Positions 53,568 to 61,761 of a stretch of 64,000 nt of DNA are shown here, one piece after another. The notes under the pieces were generated by a model. It was not told the DNA's origin, made no database searches, and saw only the letters and a program-made list of their open reading frames with translations. A program made the translations under genes and the position numbers. The first letter of the stretch is position 1; every line of letters begins with the position of its first letter. This DNA is from Gemmatimonadaceae bacterium (GTDB lineage: Bacteria; Gemmatimonadota; Gemmatimonadetes; Gemmatimonadales; Gemmatimonadaceae). Location: positions 1 through 64,000 of the forward strand of contig JAHBVS010000004.1 in the NCBI GenBank assembly GCA_019637445.1, in the 5' to 3' direction.

Positions 53568-54047
53568 ATGCTCGCGTTCTCCATTCGCACCCTCGCCGAG
53601 GGGGCGGTCCACGTTGATGCGGACCTTCCTGCCGACGATTCCGTGTGGATGGCGGGCGATGTCCGCCCCGTAAAGGGCGTCCGCGTCACGGGGCGTCTGA
53701 GCGGTGCGGGGCAGGGTCGGTACTACTTCAGCGGCACGTTCCACGGGACGGCCGCCGGCGAGTGCAGACGCTGCCTGGTGCCGGTGGAGTTCGAGGTGCG
53801 GAACGAGGCGCACCTGATCTACGCCGACGCCGACGATGAGAACGCCGACGAGCCCGATGTCTACCCGATTGGGGAGCACGGGACCGAAGTCGATCTCCGC
53901 GCTGCGATCCGCGAGCAGTGGTTGTTGGATGCGTCCGGCCTTCCGTTGTGCCGCCCCGACTGCAAGGGGCTCTGTCCGACCTGTGGGGCCGAACTCAATG
54001 CTGGACCCTGCGCCTGCCAGCCGGCGGCCGTGGGCACGAAGTCCTGA
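53568..54047 (+). CDS. DUF177 (YceD-like) protein with zinc-ribbon cysteines
   Basis: Member of the DUF177/YceD family that is almost always next to rpmF; in E. coli YceD is implicated in 23S rRNA accumulation or ribosome assembly. The 159-residue product has Cys66 and Cys69 (GECRRCL) in the conserved strand and a C-terminal cluster (Cys128, 132, 136, 139, 148, 150; CRPDCKGLCPTCG) suited to zinc. rpmF follows after 42 nt, then plsX and fab genes, the classic order. Confidence 0.88.
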   Translation: MLAFSIRTLAEGAVHVDADLPADDSVWMAGDVRPVKGVRVTGRLSGAGQGRYYFSGTFHGTAAGECRRCLVPVEFEVRNEAHLIYADADDENADEPDVYPIGEHGTEVDLRAAIREQWLLDASGLPLCRPDCKGLCPTCGAELNAGPCACQPAAVGTKS

Positions 54048-54089
54048 TTCCGATTCTTCGCATTTTCCACTAGCAGACCCGAGACTCCG

Positions 54090-54272
54090 ATGGCCGTCCC
54101 GAAGCGCCGTACCTCCAAGCGCAAGAAGCGCGCGCGCAACACCCACAAGGTGGCGCCCAAGATCAACATCCAGGCCTGCCCGAAGTGCGGCGCCTCCAAG
54201 CGCCCGCACCACGTGTGTGAGGAGTGCGGGTTCTATGCTGGTGAGCAGCGGGTCGCGGCGCGCGAAGCGTAA
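54090..54272 (+). CDS. rpmF: 50S ribosomal protein L32
   Basis: Small large-subunit ribosomal protein. The 60-residue product starts MAVPKRRTSKRKKRARNTH and has the zinc-binding C+ form with CPKC and CEEC pairs. Zinc-dependent L32 is common in bacteria that keep a C- paralogue elsewhere; only this copy is in the window. Its TAA overlaps the plsX ATG by one base, coupling translation to the fatty acid operon. Confidence 0.96.
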   Translation: MAVPKRRTSKRKKRARNTHKVAPKINIQACPKCGASKRPHHVCEECGFYAGEQRVAAREA

Positions 54273-55279
54273 TGGCTCGCATCGCGCTGGACGCGATGGG
54301 GGGCGATCACGCGCCCCAGGCACCCATCGCGGCGGCACTGCTCGCCGCCGCTGAACTCGGCGCGCAGCACACAATCCAACTCGTCGGCCAGGAGTCCGTC
54401 GTTCGCGACGAACTGGCCAAGCAACTCGCCGGCGCCTCGCCCTTGATGGTCGAGGCGGCGGCGCGTTTCGAGTTTGTGGACGCGCCCGAGGTCATTCTCA
54501 TGACCGACAAGCCGTCCGTCGCCATCCGCGGCAAGCCCAAGTCCTCGATGGCCCTCGGCCTGCGCCTGCAGACCGAAGGAAAGAGCGACGCCTTTGTCTC
54601 GGCCGGCAACACCGGCGCGCAGATGGCCGCCTCGGTGTTCATCCTGCGCCTGCACGAGGGGCTCGAGCGTCCGGCTATCGGCACCGTGTTCCCCACGGCC
54701 AAGAATCCCGTGGTCGTGCTGGACTCCGGCGCCAACGTCGACTGCTCGCCCGAGGAACTGGTGAACTTCGCCAACCTTGGGCACGTCTACGCCAAGGACA
54801 TCCTGCGGCGCGAGAACCCCGCCATCGGACTGCTGTCGATTGGCGAGGAGGCGGAGAAGGGCAACGCCGCCGTCAAGGAGGCGCACCAGTTGCTGCTCAA
54901 GAGCGGCCTCAACTTCCTCGGCAACATCGAGGGTCGCGACATCCCGATGGGTGCCTGCGACCGCGGCCCCATCGACGTCGTTGTCTGCGATGGATTCACC
55001 GGAAACGTGCTGCTCAAGTTCTACGAGTCGGTCGCCCCGATGCTCTTCGGCATGCTGATGAAGGCTGGCGTGACCAAGGAACAGGTCGCCGGCGCTGCGT
55101 CGATGCTCGACTACGCCAAGTACGGCGGTGCGCCGCTGCTCGGCGTGAAGGGCGTGAGCATCATTTGCCACGGCAAGTCCAGCCCCGAGGCCATCAAGAA
55201 CGGCATCCTCGCCGGCTTGCGGGCCCACGAGTCCAAGATGAGCTCGCATATCGGCGAGCGCGTGCAGGGGGCCGAATGA
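54272..55279 (+). CDS. plsX: Phosphate acyltransferase PlsX
   Basis: Makes acyl-phosphate from acyl-ACP, the first committed step of phospholipid synthesis in the PlsX/Y route. The 335-residue product has IALDAMGGDHAP at the N-terminus, VSAGNTGAQMA and LLSIGEEAEKGNAA typical of the family, and GFTGNVLLKF. Length normal. fabH starts inside its stop (ATGA). Confidence 0.95.
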   Translation: MARIALDAMGGDHAPQAPIAAALLAAAELGAQHTIQLVGQESVVRDELAKQLAGASPLMVEAAARFEFVDAPEVILMTDKPSVAIRGKPKSSMALGLRLQTEGKSDAFVSAGNTGAQMAASVFILRLHEGLERPAIGTVFPTAKNPVVVLDSGANVDCSPEELVNFANLGHVYAKDILRRENPAIGLLSIGEEAEKGNAAVKEAHQLLLKSGLNFLGNIEGRDIPMGACDRGPIDVVVCDGFTGNVLLKFYESVAPMLFGMLMKAGVTKEQVAGAASMLDYAKYGGAPLLGVKGVSIICHGKSSPEAIKNGILAGLRAHESKMSSHIGERVQGAE

Positions 55280-56265
55280 AGCGTCCATACGCCATGCTGA
55301 CGGCCACCGCGCACGCGGTGCCGAAGCGCGCGTTCCACAACGACGACTTCGCGTCGATCGGCGTGGAGACGAACGACGAGTGGATCCGCGAACGCACGGG
55401 CATCCGTCAGCGCTACGTGGCGGGTGAGGGCGAGAGCCTCACTTCGCTGTCCACCGCGGCGGCGCGCGAGGCCATGGAGGCCGCGGGCGTCACCGCCGCC
55501 GAGCTGGATGCGATCATCCTCGGCACCGCGAGCCCCGACCGCCTGCTGCCGGCCACCGCAGTCGAGGTGCAGGCCGCACTCGGCGCCACCCGCGCGGTCG
55601 CCTTCGACATCGACTCCGCCTGCTCTGGTTGGCTCTACGGCGTGCAGGTCGCCGAGGGTTTGATCGCCACGGGCGGCTACGAGACGATCCTGGTCATCGG
55701 TGGCGAGGTGCTGAGCCGCATCATCAACTGGAAGGACCGCAACACCTGCGTGCTCTTCGGCGACGGCTCGGGTGCGACCATCGTCAAGAAGGCCACGAAG
55801 GGTCGCGGCATCCTCTCGGCGTATATGCGCTCTGACGGCACGCTGGCCGACCTGCTGCAGCGCCCGAAGGGTGCCGGCTACGCCCCGATGACGGCCGAGA
55901 TCCTCGCCGAGGGCTCGCACTTCATCACGATGGCCGGACGCGAGGTGTTCAAGAACGCCGTGCGTTCGATGGCCGACGCGGCGGACCGCGCGCTGGATGG
56001 CGCCAAGCTCTCGGCGAACGACATCGACATCATGATCCCGCACCAGGCGAACATCCGGATCATCGAGGCGACGGCGAAGCACGCCAGCATCCCGATGGAG
56101 AAGGTGTTCGTGAACGTCGACAAGTACGGCAATACGTCGGCGGCGTCGATCCCCATCGCGCTCAGCGAGGCCATGAAGCAGGGGGTGGTGAAGGAGGGCA
56201 CGACGGTGATGTTCGTGGCCTTCGGCGCCGGATTCACCTGGGGTTCGATGGTGGTGCGCTTCTGA
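55276..56265 (+). CDS. fabH: 3-oxoacyl-[ACP] synthase III
   Basis: Condenses an acyl-CoA primer with malonyl-ACP to start fatty acid chains. The 329-residue product has the catalytic Cys in DSACSGWLYG, His in IPHQANIRI and Asn in YGNTSAASIP. Substrate choice (acetyl or branched primer) is unknown. The start overlaps the plsX stop, and its TGA shares a base with the fabD ATG. Confidence 0.96.
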   Translation: MKRPYAMLTATAHAVPKRAFHNDDFASIGVETNDEWIRERTGIRQRYVAGEGESLTSLSTAAAREAMEAAGVTAAELDAIILGTASPDRLLPATAVEVQAALGATRAVAFDIDSACSGWLYGVQVAEGLIATGGYETILVIGGEVLSRIINWKDRNTCVLFGDGSGATIVKKATKGRGILSAYMRSDGTLADLLQRPKGAGYAPMTAEILAEGSHFITMAGREVFKNAVRSMADAADRALDGAKLSANDIDIMIPHQANIRIIEATAKHASIPMEKVFVNVDKYGNTSAASIPIALSEAMKQGVVKEGTTVMFVAFGAGFTWGSMVVRF

Positions 56266-57188
56266 TGATCCTCCTCTTTCCGGGGCAGGGATCGCAGAAG
56301 CCGGGGATGGCCAAGGACCTGGCCGCCGCATTTCCCGCGGCCAAGGATGTCTTCGAACGCGCCAACGCGGCGCTTGGCGTGGACCTCGCGACCTTGGCCT
56401 TCGAGGGCCCGGCCGACGAGCTGACGCTCACGCACAACGCACAGCCGGCGCTGCTGGCGCACGGCGCGGCGGTCTGGGCGGTGGTGAAGGACAAGGTCGC
56501 GACCACGACGCAGGGCGCCGCCGGCCACTCGCTGGGCGAGTTCTCGGCGTACCACGCGGCGGGCGCGCTCTCGCTGGAGGATGCGCTCAAGCTCGTGCGG
56601 CGTCGCGGTGAGCTGATGCTGGCGACGGGGCGCGACGTGCCGGGCGCGATGGCCGCCATCCTTGGCGAGACCTCGCGCACGATCGAGGAGATCTGCCGTG
56701 ATGCGTCTGACGCGGGAGCGGTGGTGCCCGCGAACTACAACGCGCTCGAGCAGATCGTGATCTCGGGTGAGGTCGCGGCCGTGGAGAAGGCGATGGAACT
56801 CGCCAAGGCCGCTGGTGCCAAGCGTGCGGTGCGCTTGCCCGTGAGCGGCGCCTTCCACAGCCCGTTGATGCAGCCTGCCGCCGCCGGCCTCAAGGAAGCA
56901 CTGGACGCCGCCAAGTGGCGCGACCCATCGGTTCCCGTCTGGAGCAACGTCACGGCGGAAGCCATTGGCGATAGCGCGACGGCGCGCCAACTGTTGCATC
57001 AGCAGCTGACCTCGCCTGTGCGCTGGGTCGAGGTCGTGCGCAACATGGCCGCCCGTAACCCTGGCACCACATTCGTGGAGATGGGCCCCGGCGCCGTGCT
57101 GAGCGGTCTGGTGAAGCGCCTGGCGCCGGACTGCAAGACAATGACCTGCGGCACCGTGGCCGAGGTCGAGGCCCTGCTGGCTATGTAG
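56265..57188 (+). CDS. fabD: Malonyl-CoA:ACP transacylase
   Basis: Loads malonyl groups on acyl carrier protein. The 307-residue product begins FPGQGSQKPGMA, has the nucleophile Ser in AGHSLGEFSAY and the catalytic His in GAFHSPLMQPA. Length normal. It is the last gene of the overlapping plsX-fabH-fabD block; an 87-nt gap with a heptamer repeat precedes fabG. Confidence 0.96.
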   Translation: MILLFPGQGSQKPGMAKDLAAAFPAAKDVFERANAALGVDLATLAFEGPADELTLTHNAQPALLAHGAAVWAVVKDKVATTTQGAAGHSLGEFSAYHAAGALSLEDALKLVRRRGELMLATGRDVPGAMAAILGETSRTIEEICRDASDAGAVVPANYNALEQIVISGEVAAVEKAMELAKAAGAKRAVRLPVSGAFHSPLMQPAAAGLKEALDAAKWRDPSVPVWSNVTAEAIGDSATARQLLHQQLTSPVRWVEVVRNMAARNPGTTFVEMGPGAVLSGLVKRLAPDCKTMTCGTVAEVEALLAM

Positions 57189-57240
57189 GGCGGCCTGACG
57201 AAGGCCGCGGCGTGAAGGAGTCCCGCATCGCCGTCCGCTT

Positions 57241-57275
57241 CCGTCCTCCGTCCTCCGTCCTCTGTCCCTGTCCCC
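57241..57275 (+). repeat. 7-mer tandem repeat abutting the fabG start codon
   Basis: CCGTCCT three times (57241-57261), then CTGTCCC and TGTCCCC, ending at the base before ATG 57276. It occupies the place of the ribosome binding site; no GGAG-like motif is within 35 nt of the start. An isolated AAGGAG at 57215-57220 is too far upstream. Confidence 0.75.
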
Positions 57276-58016
57276 ATGCAAATCTCTCTCAAGGACAAAG
57301 TCGCCCTCGTCACCGGCTCCACGCGCGGCATCGGCCGGGCGATCGCCGAGTCGTTGGCCCAGTGCGGCGCGAAGCTGGCCATCGTCGGTCGCGACCAGGC
57401 CAAGGCGGACGCTGTGGCCGCCGAGATCGGCCCCGAACACAAGGGCTTCGCCTGCGACATCGGGGACCCGGCGCAGGTGAGCGCACTCGTCGAGGCCGTG
57501 GAGAAGCACTTCGGCCAGCTCGACATCCTGGTCAACAACGCCGGCATCACCAAGGACAACCTCATCCTCCGCATGAAGGACGAGGATTGGAACGCGGTGC
57601 TGGAGACCAACCTGCGCTCGGCCTTCATCGCCATCCGCAGCGCGCAGCGCGGGATGATGAAGCGCCGCTTCGGCCGCATCATCAACATCGCCAGCGTTGT
57701 GGGACTGATCGGCAACCCGGGGCAGGCGAACTACGCGGCGAGCAAGGCGGGGCTCATCGGGCTCAGCAAGTCGGTGGCGAAGGAACTGGCCAGCCGCAAC
57801 ATCCTCTGCAACGTCGTGGCACCGGGCTTCATCAAGACCGACATGACGGACGCGATGACGCCGGAGGCCGTGAAGGCGCTGCAGGATCAGATTCCGCTGC
57901 AGCGCTTCGGCAGTGTGCAGGACGTCGCGGGCGCGGTGGCATTCCTCGCCTCCGATTATGCGTCGTACATCACGGGCCAAGTGCTCACGGTGGATGGCGG
58001 CATGGTGATGTCGTAA
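57276..58016 (+). CDS. fabG: 3-oxoacyl-[ACP] reductase
   Basis: NADPH-dependent reduction of 3-oxoacyl-ACP in fatty acid elongation. The 246-residue product is a short-chain dehydrogenase with VTGSTRGIGRAIAESL (cofactor), LVNNAGITKDNLILRM, the catalytic set in NIASVVGLIGNPGQANYAASKAGL (Ser, Tyr, Lys) and SDYASYITGQVLTVDGGM. ATG 57276 gives the exact family N-terminus (ISLKDKVALVTG). The start follows a heptamer repeat directly with no Shine-Dalgarno. Confidence 0.96.
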   Translation: MQISLKDKVALVTGSTRGIGRAIAESLAQCGAKLAIVGRDQAKADAVAAEIGPEHKGFACDIGDPAQVSALVEAVEKHFGQLDILVNNAGITKDNLILRMKDEDWNAVLETNLRSAFIAIRSAQRGMMKRRFGRIINIASVVGLIGNPGQANYAASKAGLIGLSKSVAKELASRNILCNVVAPGFIKTDMTDAMTPEAVKALQDQIPLQRFGSVQDVAGAVAFLASDYASYITGQVLTVDGGMVMS

Positions 58017-58030
58017 TCGCGGATTCCCTC

Positions 58031-58059
58031 CTGTGAGACGGGAACCCAGCGTGTATATT
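58031..58059 (+). promoter_or_regulatory. Promoter of acpP-fabF
   Basis: TATATT (58054-58059), the best -10 box in the window, with a weak CTGTGA at -35 (58031-58036, 17-nt spacer). The predicted leader of about 38 nt ends with ACGGAG before the acpP ATG. Confidence 0.5.
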
Positions 58060-58103
58060 TCCCGATTGTTCCAGTGATCCCACCCCTACGGAGTCCAGAT
58101 TCA

Positions 58104-58340
58104 ATGGCCGACCATTCCGCGAAGGTCAAGGACATCATCGAGAAGGAGCTCGGAGTCGAGCGCGAGAAGCTCACGGACGGCGCGAGCTTCATCGAGGATC
58201 TCGGTGCCGACTCGCTCGACATCGTCGAGCTGGTGATGGAGTTCGAGAAGGAGTTCAACATCGACATCCCCGACGAGGATGCCGAGAAGCTTCGCACGGT
58301 TGGCGACGCGATCGGCTACCTCAACGGCAAGCTCGGTTAA
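58104..58340 (+). CDS. acpP: Acyl carrier protein
   Basis: Carries growing acyl chains on a phosphopantetheine arm. The 78-residue acidic product has the modified Ser in [19 protein letters not shown] and the usual [16 protein letters not shown] helix. ATG 58104 follows ACGGAG. Expected high expression fits its own good -10 box. fabF starts 3 nt after the stop. Confidence 0.97.
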   Translation: MADHSAKVKDIIEKELGVEREKLTDGASFIEDLGADSLDIVELVMEFEKEFNIDIPDEDAEKLRTVGDAIGYLNGKLG

Positions 58341-58343
58341 GCC

Positions 58344-59594
58344 GTGGGTTCGTTGCGGCGCCGGGTCGTGGTCACCGGCCTGGGGTGTGTCACCCCGGTC
58401 GGGAACGACCTCCAATCCGCGTGGGACGGGGTCCTCGCGGGCAAGTCGGGCGGCGGGCCCATCACCAAGTTCGACGCGGCGGCCTTCAAGGTCCGCTTCG
58501 CCTGCGAGGTGAAGGGCTTCGACGCGGCGCTGTACATGGACCGCAAGGAGCTCAAGCGCTCCGACCTGTACACGCAGTACGCGATGGCTGCCGCCGTGCA
58601 GGCCATGGCCGACGCCAAGCTGGAGTCGGGCGGCTTCGACCCCAACCGCCTCGGCGTCATCATCGGCTCGGGCATCGGCGGCATCGCGACCTTCGAGGAG
58701 CAGTGCCACACGTACTTCACCTCGGGGCCGAACCGCATCTCGCCGTTCTTCGTCCCGATGTTCATCGGCGACATCGCGGCCGGCGTGGTCTCCATGCGCT
58801 TCGGCGCCAAGGGACCCAACTACGCCACGCAGTCGGCCTGCGCCACCAGTGCGCACGCCATCGGTGATGCCTTCCGCATCATCAGCTATGGCGACGCCGA
58901 CGCAATCATCGCCGGCGGCTCGGAGGCCGCCGTGGCCCCGATGGCCATCGGTGGCTTCGGCAACATGCAGGCGCTGTCCACGCGCAACGATTCGCCGGAG
59001 ACGGCCTCGCGCCCCTTCGACGCCACGCGCGACGGCTTCGTGCTCGGCGAGGGCTCGGGCGTGGTCATCCTCGAGGAGCTGGAGCACGCCAAGAAGCGCG
59101 GTGCGCGCATCTACGCCGAGATCGTCGGCTACGGCGCCACGGGCGATGCCTACCACCTCACCGGACAGCCCGAGGACCACGAGGGCCTGCAGCGCGCCAT
59201 GCGCCGCGCCCTCGAGGACGGCGGTCTCAGGCCCGAGGATGTGCAGTACATCAACGCCCACGGCACCTCGACGCCGCTCAATGACCCGAACGAGATCCGG
59301 GCCATCAAGAAGGTGTTCGGGACGCACGCCACGGCGCTGAACGTGAGCTCGACCAAGTCGGCCACCGGCCACACGCTGGGCGCCGCCGGCGCCATCGAGG
59401 CCGTCTTCACGACGCTGGCCATGACGCACGGCATCATTCCGCCGACGATCAACCTGTCGTCGCCGGACCCCGAGTGCGACCTCGACTGCACGGCCAACAC
59501 GGCCGTCAAGCGCGAGGTGCACGCGGCGCTCTCCAACTCCTCCGGATTCGGCGGCCACAACGTGAGCATCGCCCTCCGGAAGCTCACGGACTAA
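58344..59594 (+). CDS. fabF: 3-oxoacyl-[ACP] synthase II
   Basis: Main elongating condensing enzyme. The 416-residue product has VVTGLGCVTPVGND at the N-terminus, the catalytic Cys in QSACATSAHAIGDA, His in NAHGTSTPLND and His in SATGHTLGAAG. GTG 58344 is 3 nt after acpP. mqnE begins 4 nt after its stop, so menaquinone and fatty acid genes may share this transcript. Confidence 0.96.
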   Translation: MGSLRRRVVVTGLGCVTPVGNDLQSAWDGVLAGKSGGGPITKFDAAAFKVRFACEVKGFDAALYMDRKELKRSDLYTQYAMAAAVQAMADAKLESGGFDPNRLGVIIGSGIGGIATFEEQCHTYFTSGPNRISPFFVPMFIGDIAAGVVSMRFGAKGPNYATQSACATSAHAIGDAFRIISYGDADAIIAGGSEAAVAPMAIGGFGNMQALSTRNDSPETASRPFDATRDGFVLGEGSGVVILEELEHAKKRGARIYAEIVGYGATGDAYHLTGQPEDHEGLQRAMRRALEDGGLRPEDVQYINAHGTSTPLNDPNEIRAIKKVFGTHATALNVSSTKSATGHTLGAAGAIEAVFTTLAMTHGIIPPTINLSSPDPECDLDCTANTAVKREVHAALSNSSGFGGHNVSIALRKLTD

Positions 59595-59598
59595 GCGC

Positions 59599-60834
59599 AT
59601 GCCGGACGCGCTGAACATCCCGTTCGCGCGCATCACGGACCCGGTGGTGCGCGGCATCGCCGAGAAGGTCGCCGCGGGCACGCGCCTCACGCAGGAAGAC
59701 GGCGTCGCGCTGTTCGACTCGCCCGACCTCACGGGCATCGGCCTGCTCGCCGACGCGGTGAACCGCGCCAAGCACGGTGACGTCGTGACCTTCGCGGCCA
59801 ACCAGCATATCAACCCCACCAACGTCTGCACCCTGCGCACCACCTGCGTGTTCTGCGGGTACGCGCGGCTGCCGAAGGAGGAGGGGGCCTACCGCTACAC
59901 GCTGGACCAGGTGATGGCGGAGGCGCGGCAGGCCAAGAACGGCCTCACGCGAGAGTTCCACATCGTGGGCGGGCTCGATATGCAGGCCGGGCTCGCCTAC
60001 TACCAAGCGATGTTCCGGGCGCTCAAGGCCGAGCTGCCGCATGTGCACATCAAGGCGCTCACCGCGGTCGAGATCGCGCATATCGCGCGCATCGAGAAGA
60101 TGTCCTGGAAGGACGTGCTCTCTGCGCTGCGAGAGGCCGGCCTCGACACGATGCCGGGTGGCGGCGCCGAGACCTTCTCGGCCGCCGTGCGCGAGGAGAT
60201 TGCCAAGAAGAAGCTCGGCGCGGCCGACTACGTTGGCGTGCACCGCGCCGCGCACGAGCTGGGCATCCGCACCAACTGCACCATGCTCTATGGCCACGTG
60301 GAGACCCACGCGGACCGCATGGAGCACCTGCAGATGCTGCGCGACCTGCAGGATGAGACCGGCGGCTTCCTGGCCTACATCCCGTTGGCGTATCACCCGG
60401 ACGACAACGTCCTGGGCGAGAAGCTCGGGCGTCGCGGCATCGCGTCCAGCGGCGTGGACGACCTCAAGAACCTCGCCGTGGGGCGGCTCTTTCTCGACAA
60501 CTTCGCGCACATCAAGAGCCACTGGATCATGGTGACGCCCTTCCTGAGCCAGATCGCGCTGCACTACGGCGTGAACGACCTCGAGGGCACGGTGGTCCGC
60601 GAGAAGATCTACCACGCCGTGGGCGCGCGGACCTCACAGGCGATGTCGCTGCCGGAGATCCTCAAGCTGATTCGTGGGGCGGGGAAGCAGCCCGCCGAGC
60701 GCGACAGCTTCTACAACATCCTGCGCACGGACTTCTCTGAGGTGGAGGCGCAGGCAGAAGCGGCAGCTGCCGAGGCCGCCGCGCGTGCCGCCGCCCAGTC
60801 CGGACGCGAGCTCCCCACACTCGGCGCCGCCTGA
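59599..60834 (+). CDS. mqnE: Aminofutalosine synthase MqnE (radical SAM), unusual cysteine spacing
   Basis: Radical-SAM enzyme that joins the chorismate-derived enolpyruvyl benzoate to SAM in the futalosine route to menaquinone. The 411-residue product has NQHINPTNVCTLRTTCVFCGYARLP-like N-terminal core (cluster Cys77, Cys83, Cys86), EFHIVGGLDMQAG, the PGGGAE motif and TNCTMLYGHVETHADRMEHL. The usual CX3CX2C reads CX5CX2C because of two extra residues. The C-terminal 40 residues are Ala-rich. mqnA starts in its stop codon, confirming the pathway. Confidence in the family is high; activity of the altered site is not shown. Confidence 0.88.
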   Translation: MPDALNIPFARITDPVVRGIAEKVAAGTRLTQEDGVALFDSPDLTGIGLLADAVNRAKHGDVVTFAANQHINPTNVCTLRTTCVFCGYARLPKEEGAYRYTLDQVMAEARQAKNGLTREFHIVGGLDMQAGLAYYQAMFRALKAELPHVHIKALTAVEIAHIARIEKMSWKDVLSALREAGLDTMPGGGAETFSAAVREEIAKKKLGAADYVGVHRAAHELGIRTNCTMLYGHVETHADRMEHLQMLRDLQDETGGFLAYIPLAYHPDDNVLGEKLGRRGIASSGVDDLKNLAVGRLFLDNFAHIKSHWIMVTPFLSQIALHYGVNDLEGTVVREKIYHAVGARTSQAMSLPEILKLIRGAGKQPAERDSFYNILRTDFSEVEAQAEAAAAEAAARAAAQSGRELPTLGAA

Positions 60835-61697
60835 TGCGCGTCGGGCGCATTCCCTACATCAACTGCTTCCCGGTCTACGGGGGCGTGGATCGGGGAATCG
60901 TCCCGCTGGACGCCACGCTGGTGGACGGCGTGCCCACAGCGCTCAACAAGATGATGGCCGAGGGCGCACTCGACGTGAGCGTCGTCTCGGCCGTGGAGTA
61001 CGCCCGCGATTGGGAGCGCTACCTGCTGCTCCCCGACCTCGCGATTTCCTGCGATGGCCCCGTGCGCAGCGTAATGCTGTTCTCCACGCGTCCGGCCCGC
61101 GAGCTCGACGGCCAGCGCGTGATGGTGAGCCGCAGCTCGATGACCAGCGTGCACCTGCTCGAACTGCTATTCGAGCACGTGTGGAAGGCGCGACCGATCT
61201 TCGTGCCCGGTGACGCCGAGGCCGAGGCCATTGCCCGCGCGGAGCGCGACCCGGACATCGCCGCGCGCCTGGTCATTGGCGACGCCGCCCTGATGCTGCA
61301 GAGCGCAGACCACCCGGTCGCGGCGGCCCACGGAGAGGCCTATGAGTTCGTCTACGACCTTGGCGCCGAGTGGAAGTCCTGGACCGGCCTGCCGTTCGTG
61401 TTCGCCGTCTGGGTAGCCCAGCGCACGACGCCCGTGGCCGAGGCGCTCAAGGTGCACGCCAGCCTGATTGCCTCGCGCGAGTGGGGGCTGAAGCACTTGG
61501 ACGAACTCGCCGCGCAGGCCGCGCGGGCCACCGGTGTGAGCCAGTCTGACTGCCGGCACTATTTCGACGGCCTCGACTGGCGCCTGACCCTGCCGGATCT
61601 CGAGGGCCTCACCGAGTTCATTCGCCGGTTGGAACTCGCTGGACGCGTTCCGAAGGGGAAACTCGCCTTCCTCCCCGCATCAGCGGGCAAGGGATGA
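60834..61697 (+). CDS. mqnA: Chorismate dehydratase MqnA
   Basis: First step of the futalosine pathway: chorismate to 3-enolpyruvylbenzoate. The 287-residue product has the family start MRVGRIPYINCFPVYGG, the SVVSAVEYARDWERYLLLPDLAIS segment and SRSSMTSVHLLELLF in a periplasmic-binding-protein-like fold. It starts within the mqnE stop (TGATG). mqnC follows after a 64-nt gap containing a heptamer repeat. Confidence 0.92.
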   Translation: MRVGRIPYINCFPVYGGVDRGIVPLDATLVDGVPTALNKMMAEGALDVSVVSAVEYARDWERYLLLPDLAISCDGPVRSVMLFSTRPARELDGQRVMVSRSSMTSVHLLELLFEHVWKARPIFVPGDAEAEAIARAERDPDIAARLVIGDAALMLQSADHPVAAAHGEAYEFVYDLGAEWKSWTGLPFVFAVWVAQRTTPVAEALKVHASLIASREWGLKHLDELAAQAARATGVSQSDCRHYFDGLDWRLTLPDLEGLTEFIRRLELAGRVPKGKLAFLPASAGKG

Positions 61698-61707
61698 CCG
61701 CGCGCGC

Positions 61708-61757
61708 AAGGATGAAGGCCGGTATCTTTCATCCTCCATCCTTCATCCTCCATCAGC
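61708..61757 (+). repeat. 7-mer tandem repeat with inverted copy before mqnC
   Basis: CATCCTC, CATCCTT, CATCCTC and CATCAGC run from 61730 to 61757, ending 4 nt before the mqnC ATG. AAGGATGAAGG at 61708-61718 is complementary to 61740-61750 at 10 of 11 positions, so the leader can fold back. No Shine-Dalgarno is present. Confidence 0.75.
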
Positions 61758-61761
61758 AGTA

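Noticed and set aside
57212-58036. Open frame starting GTG 57212 after GTGAAGGAG across fabG
   Set aside because: It is in another frame than fabG and encodes an Arg-rich shadow; the fabG frame has all catalytic motifs.
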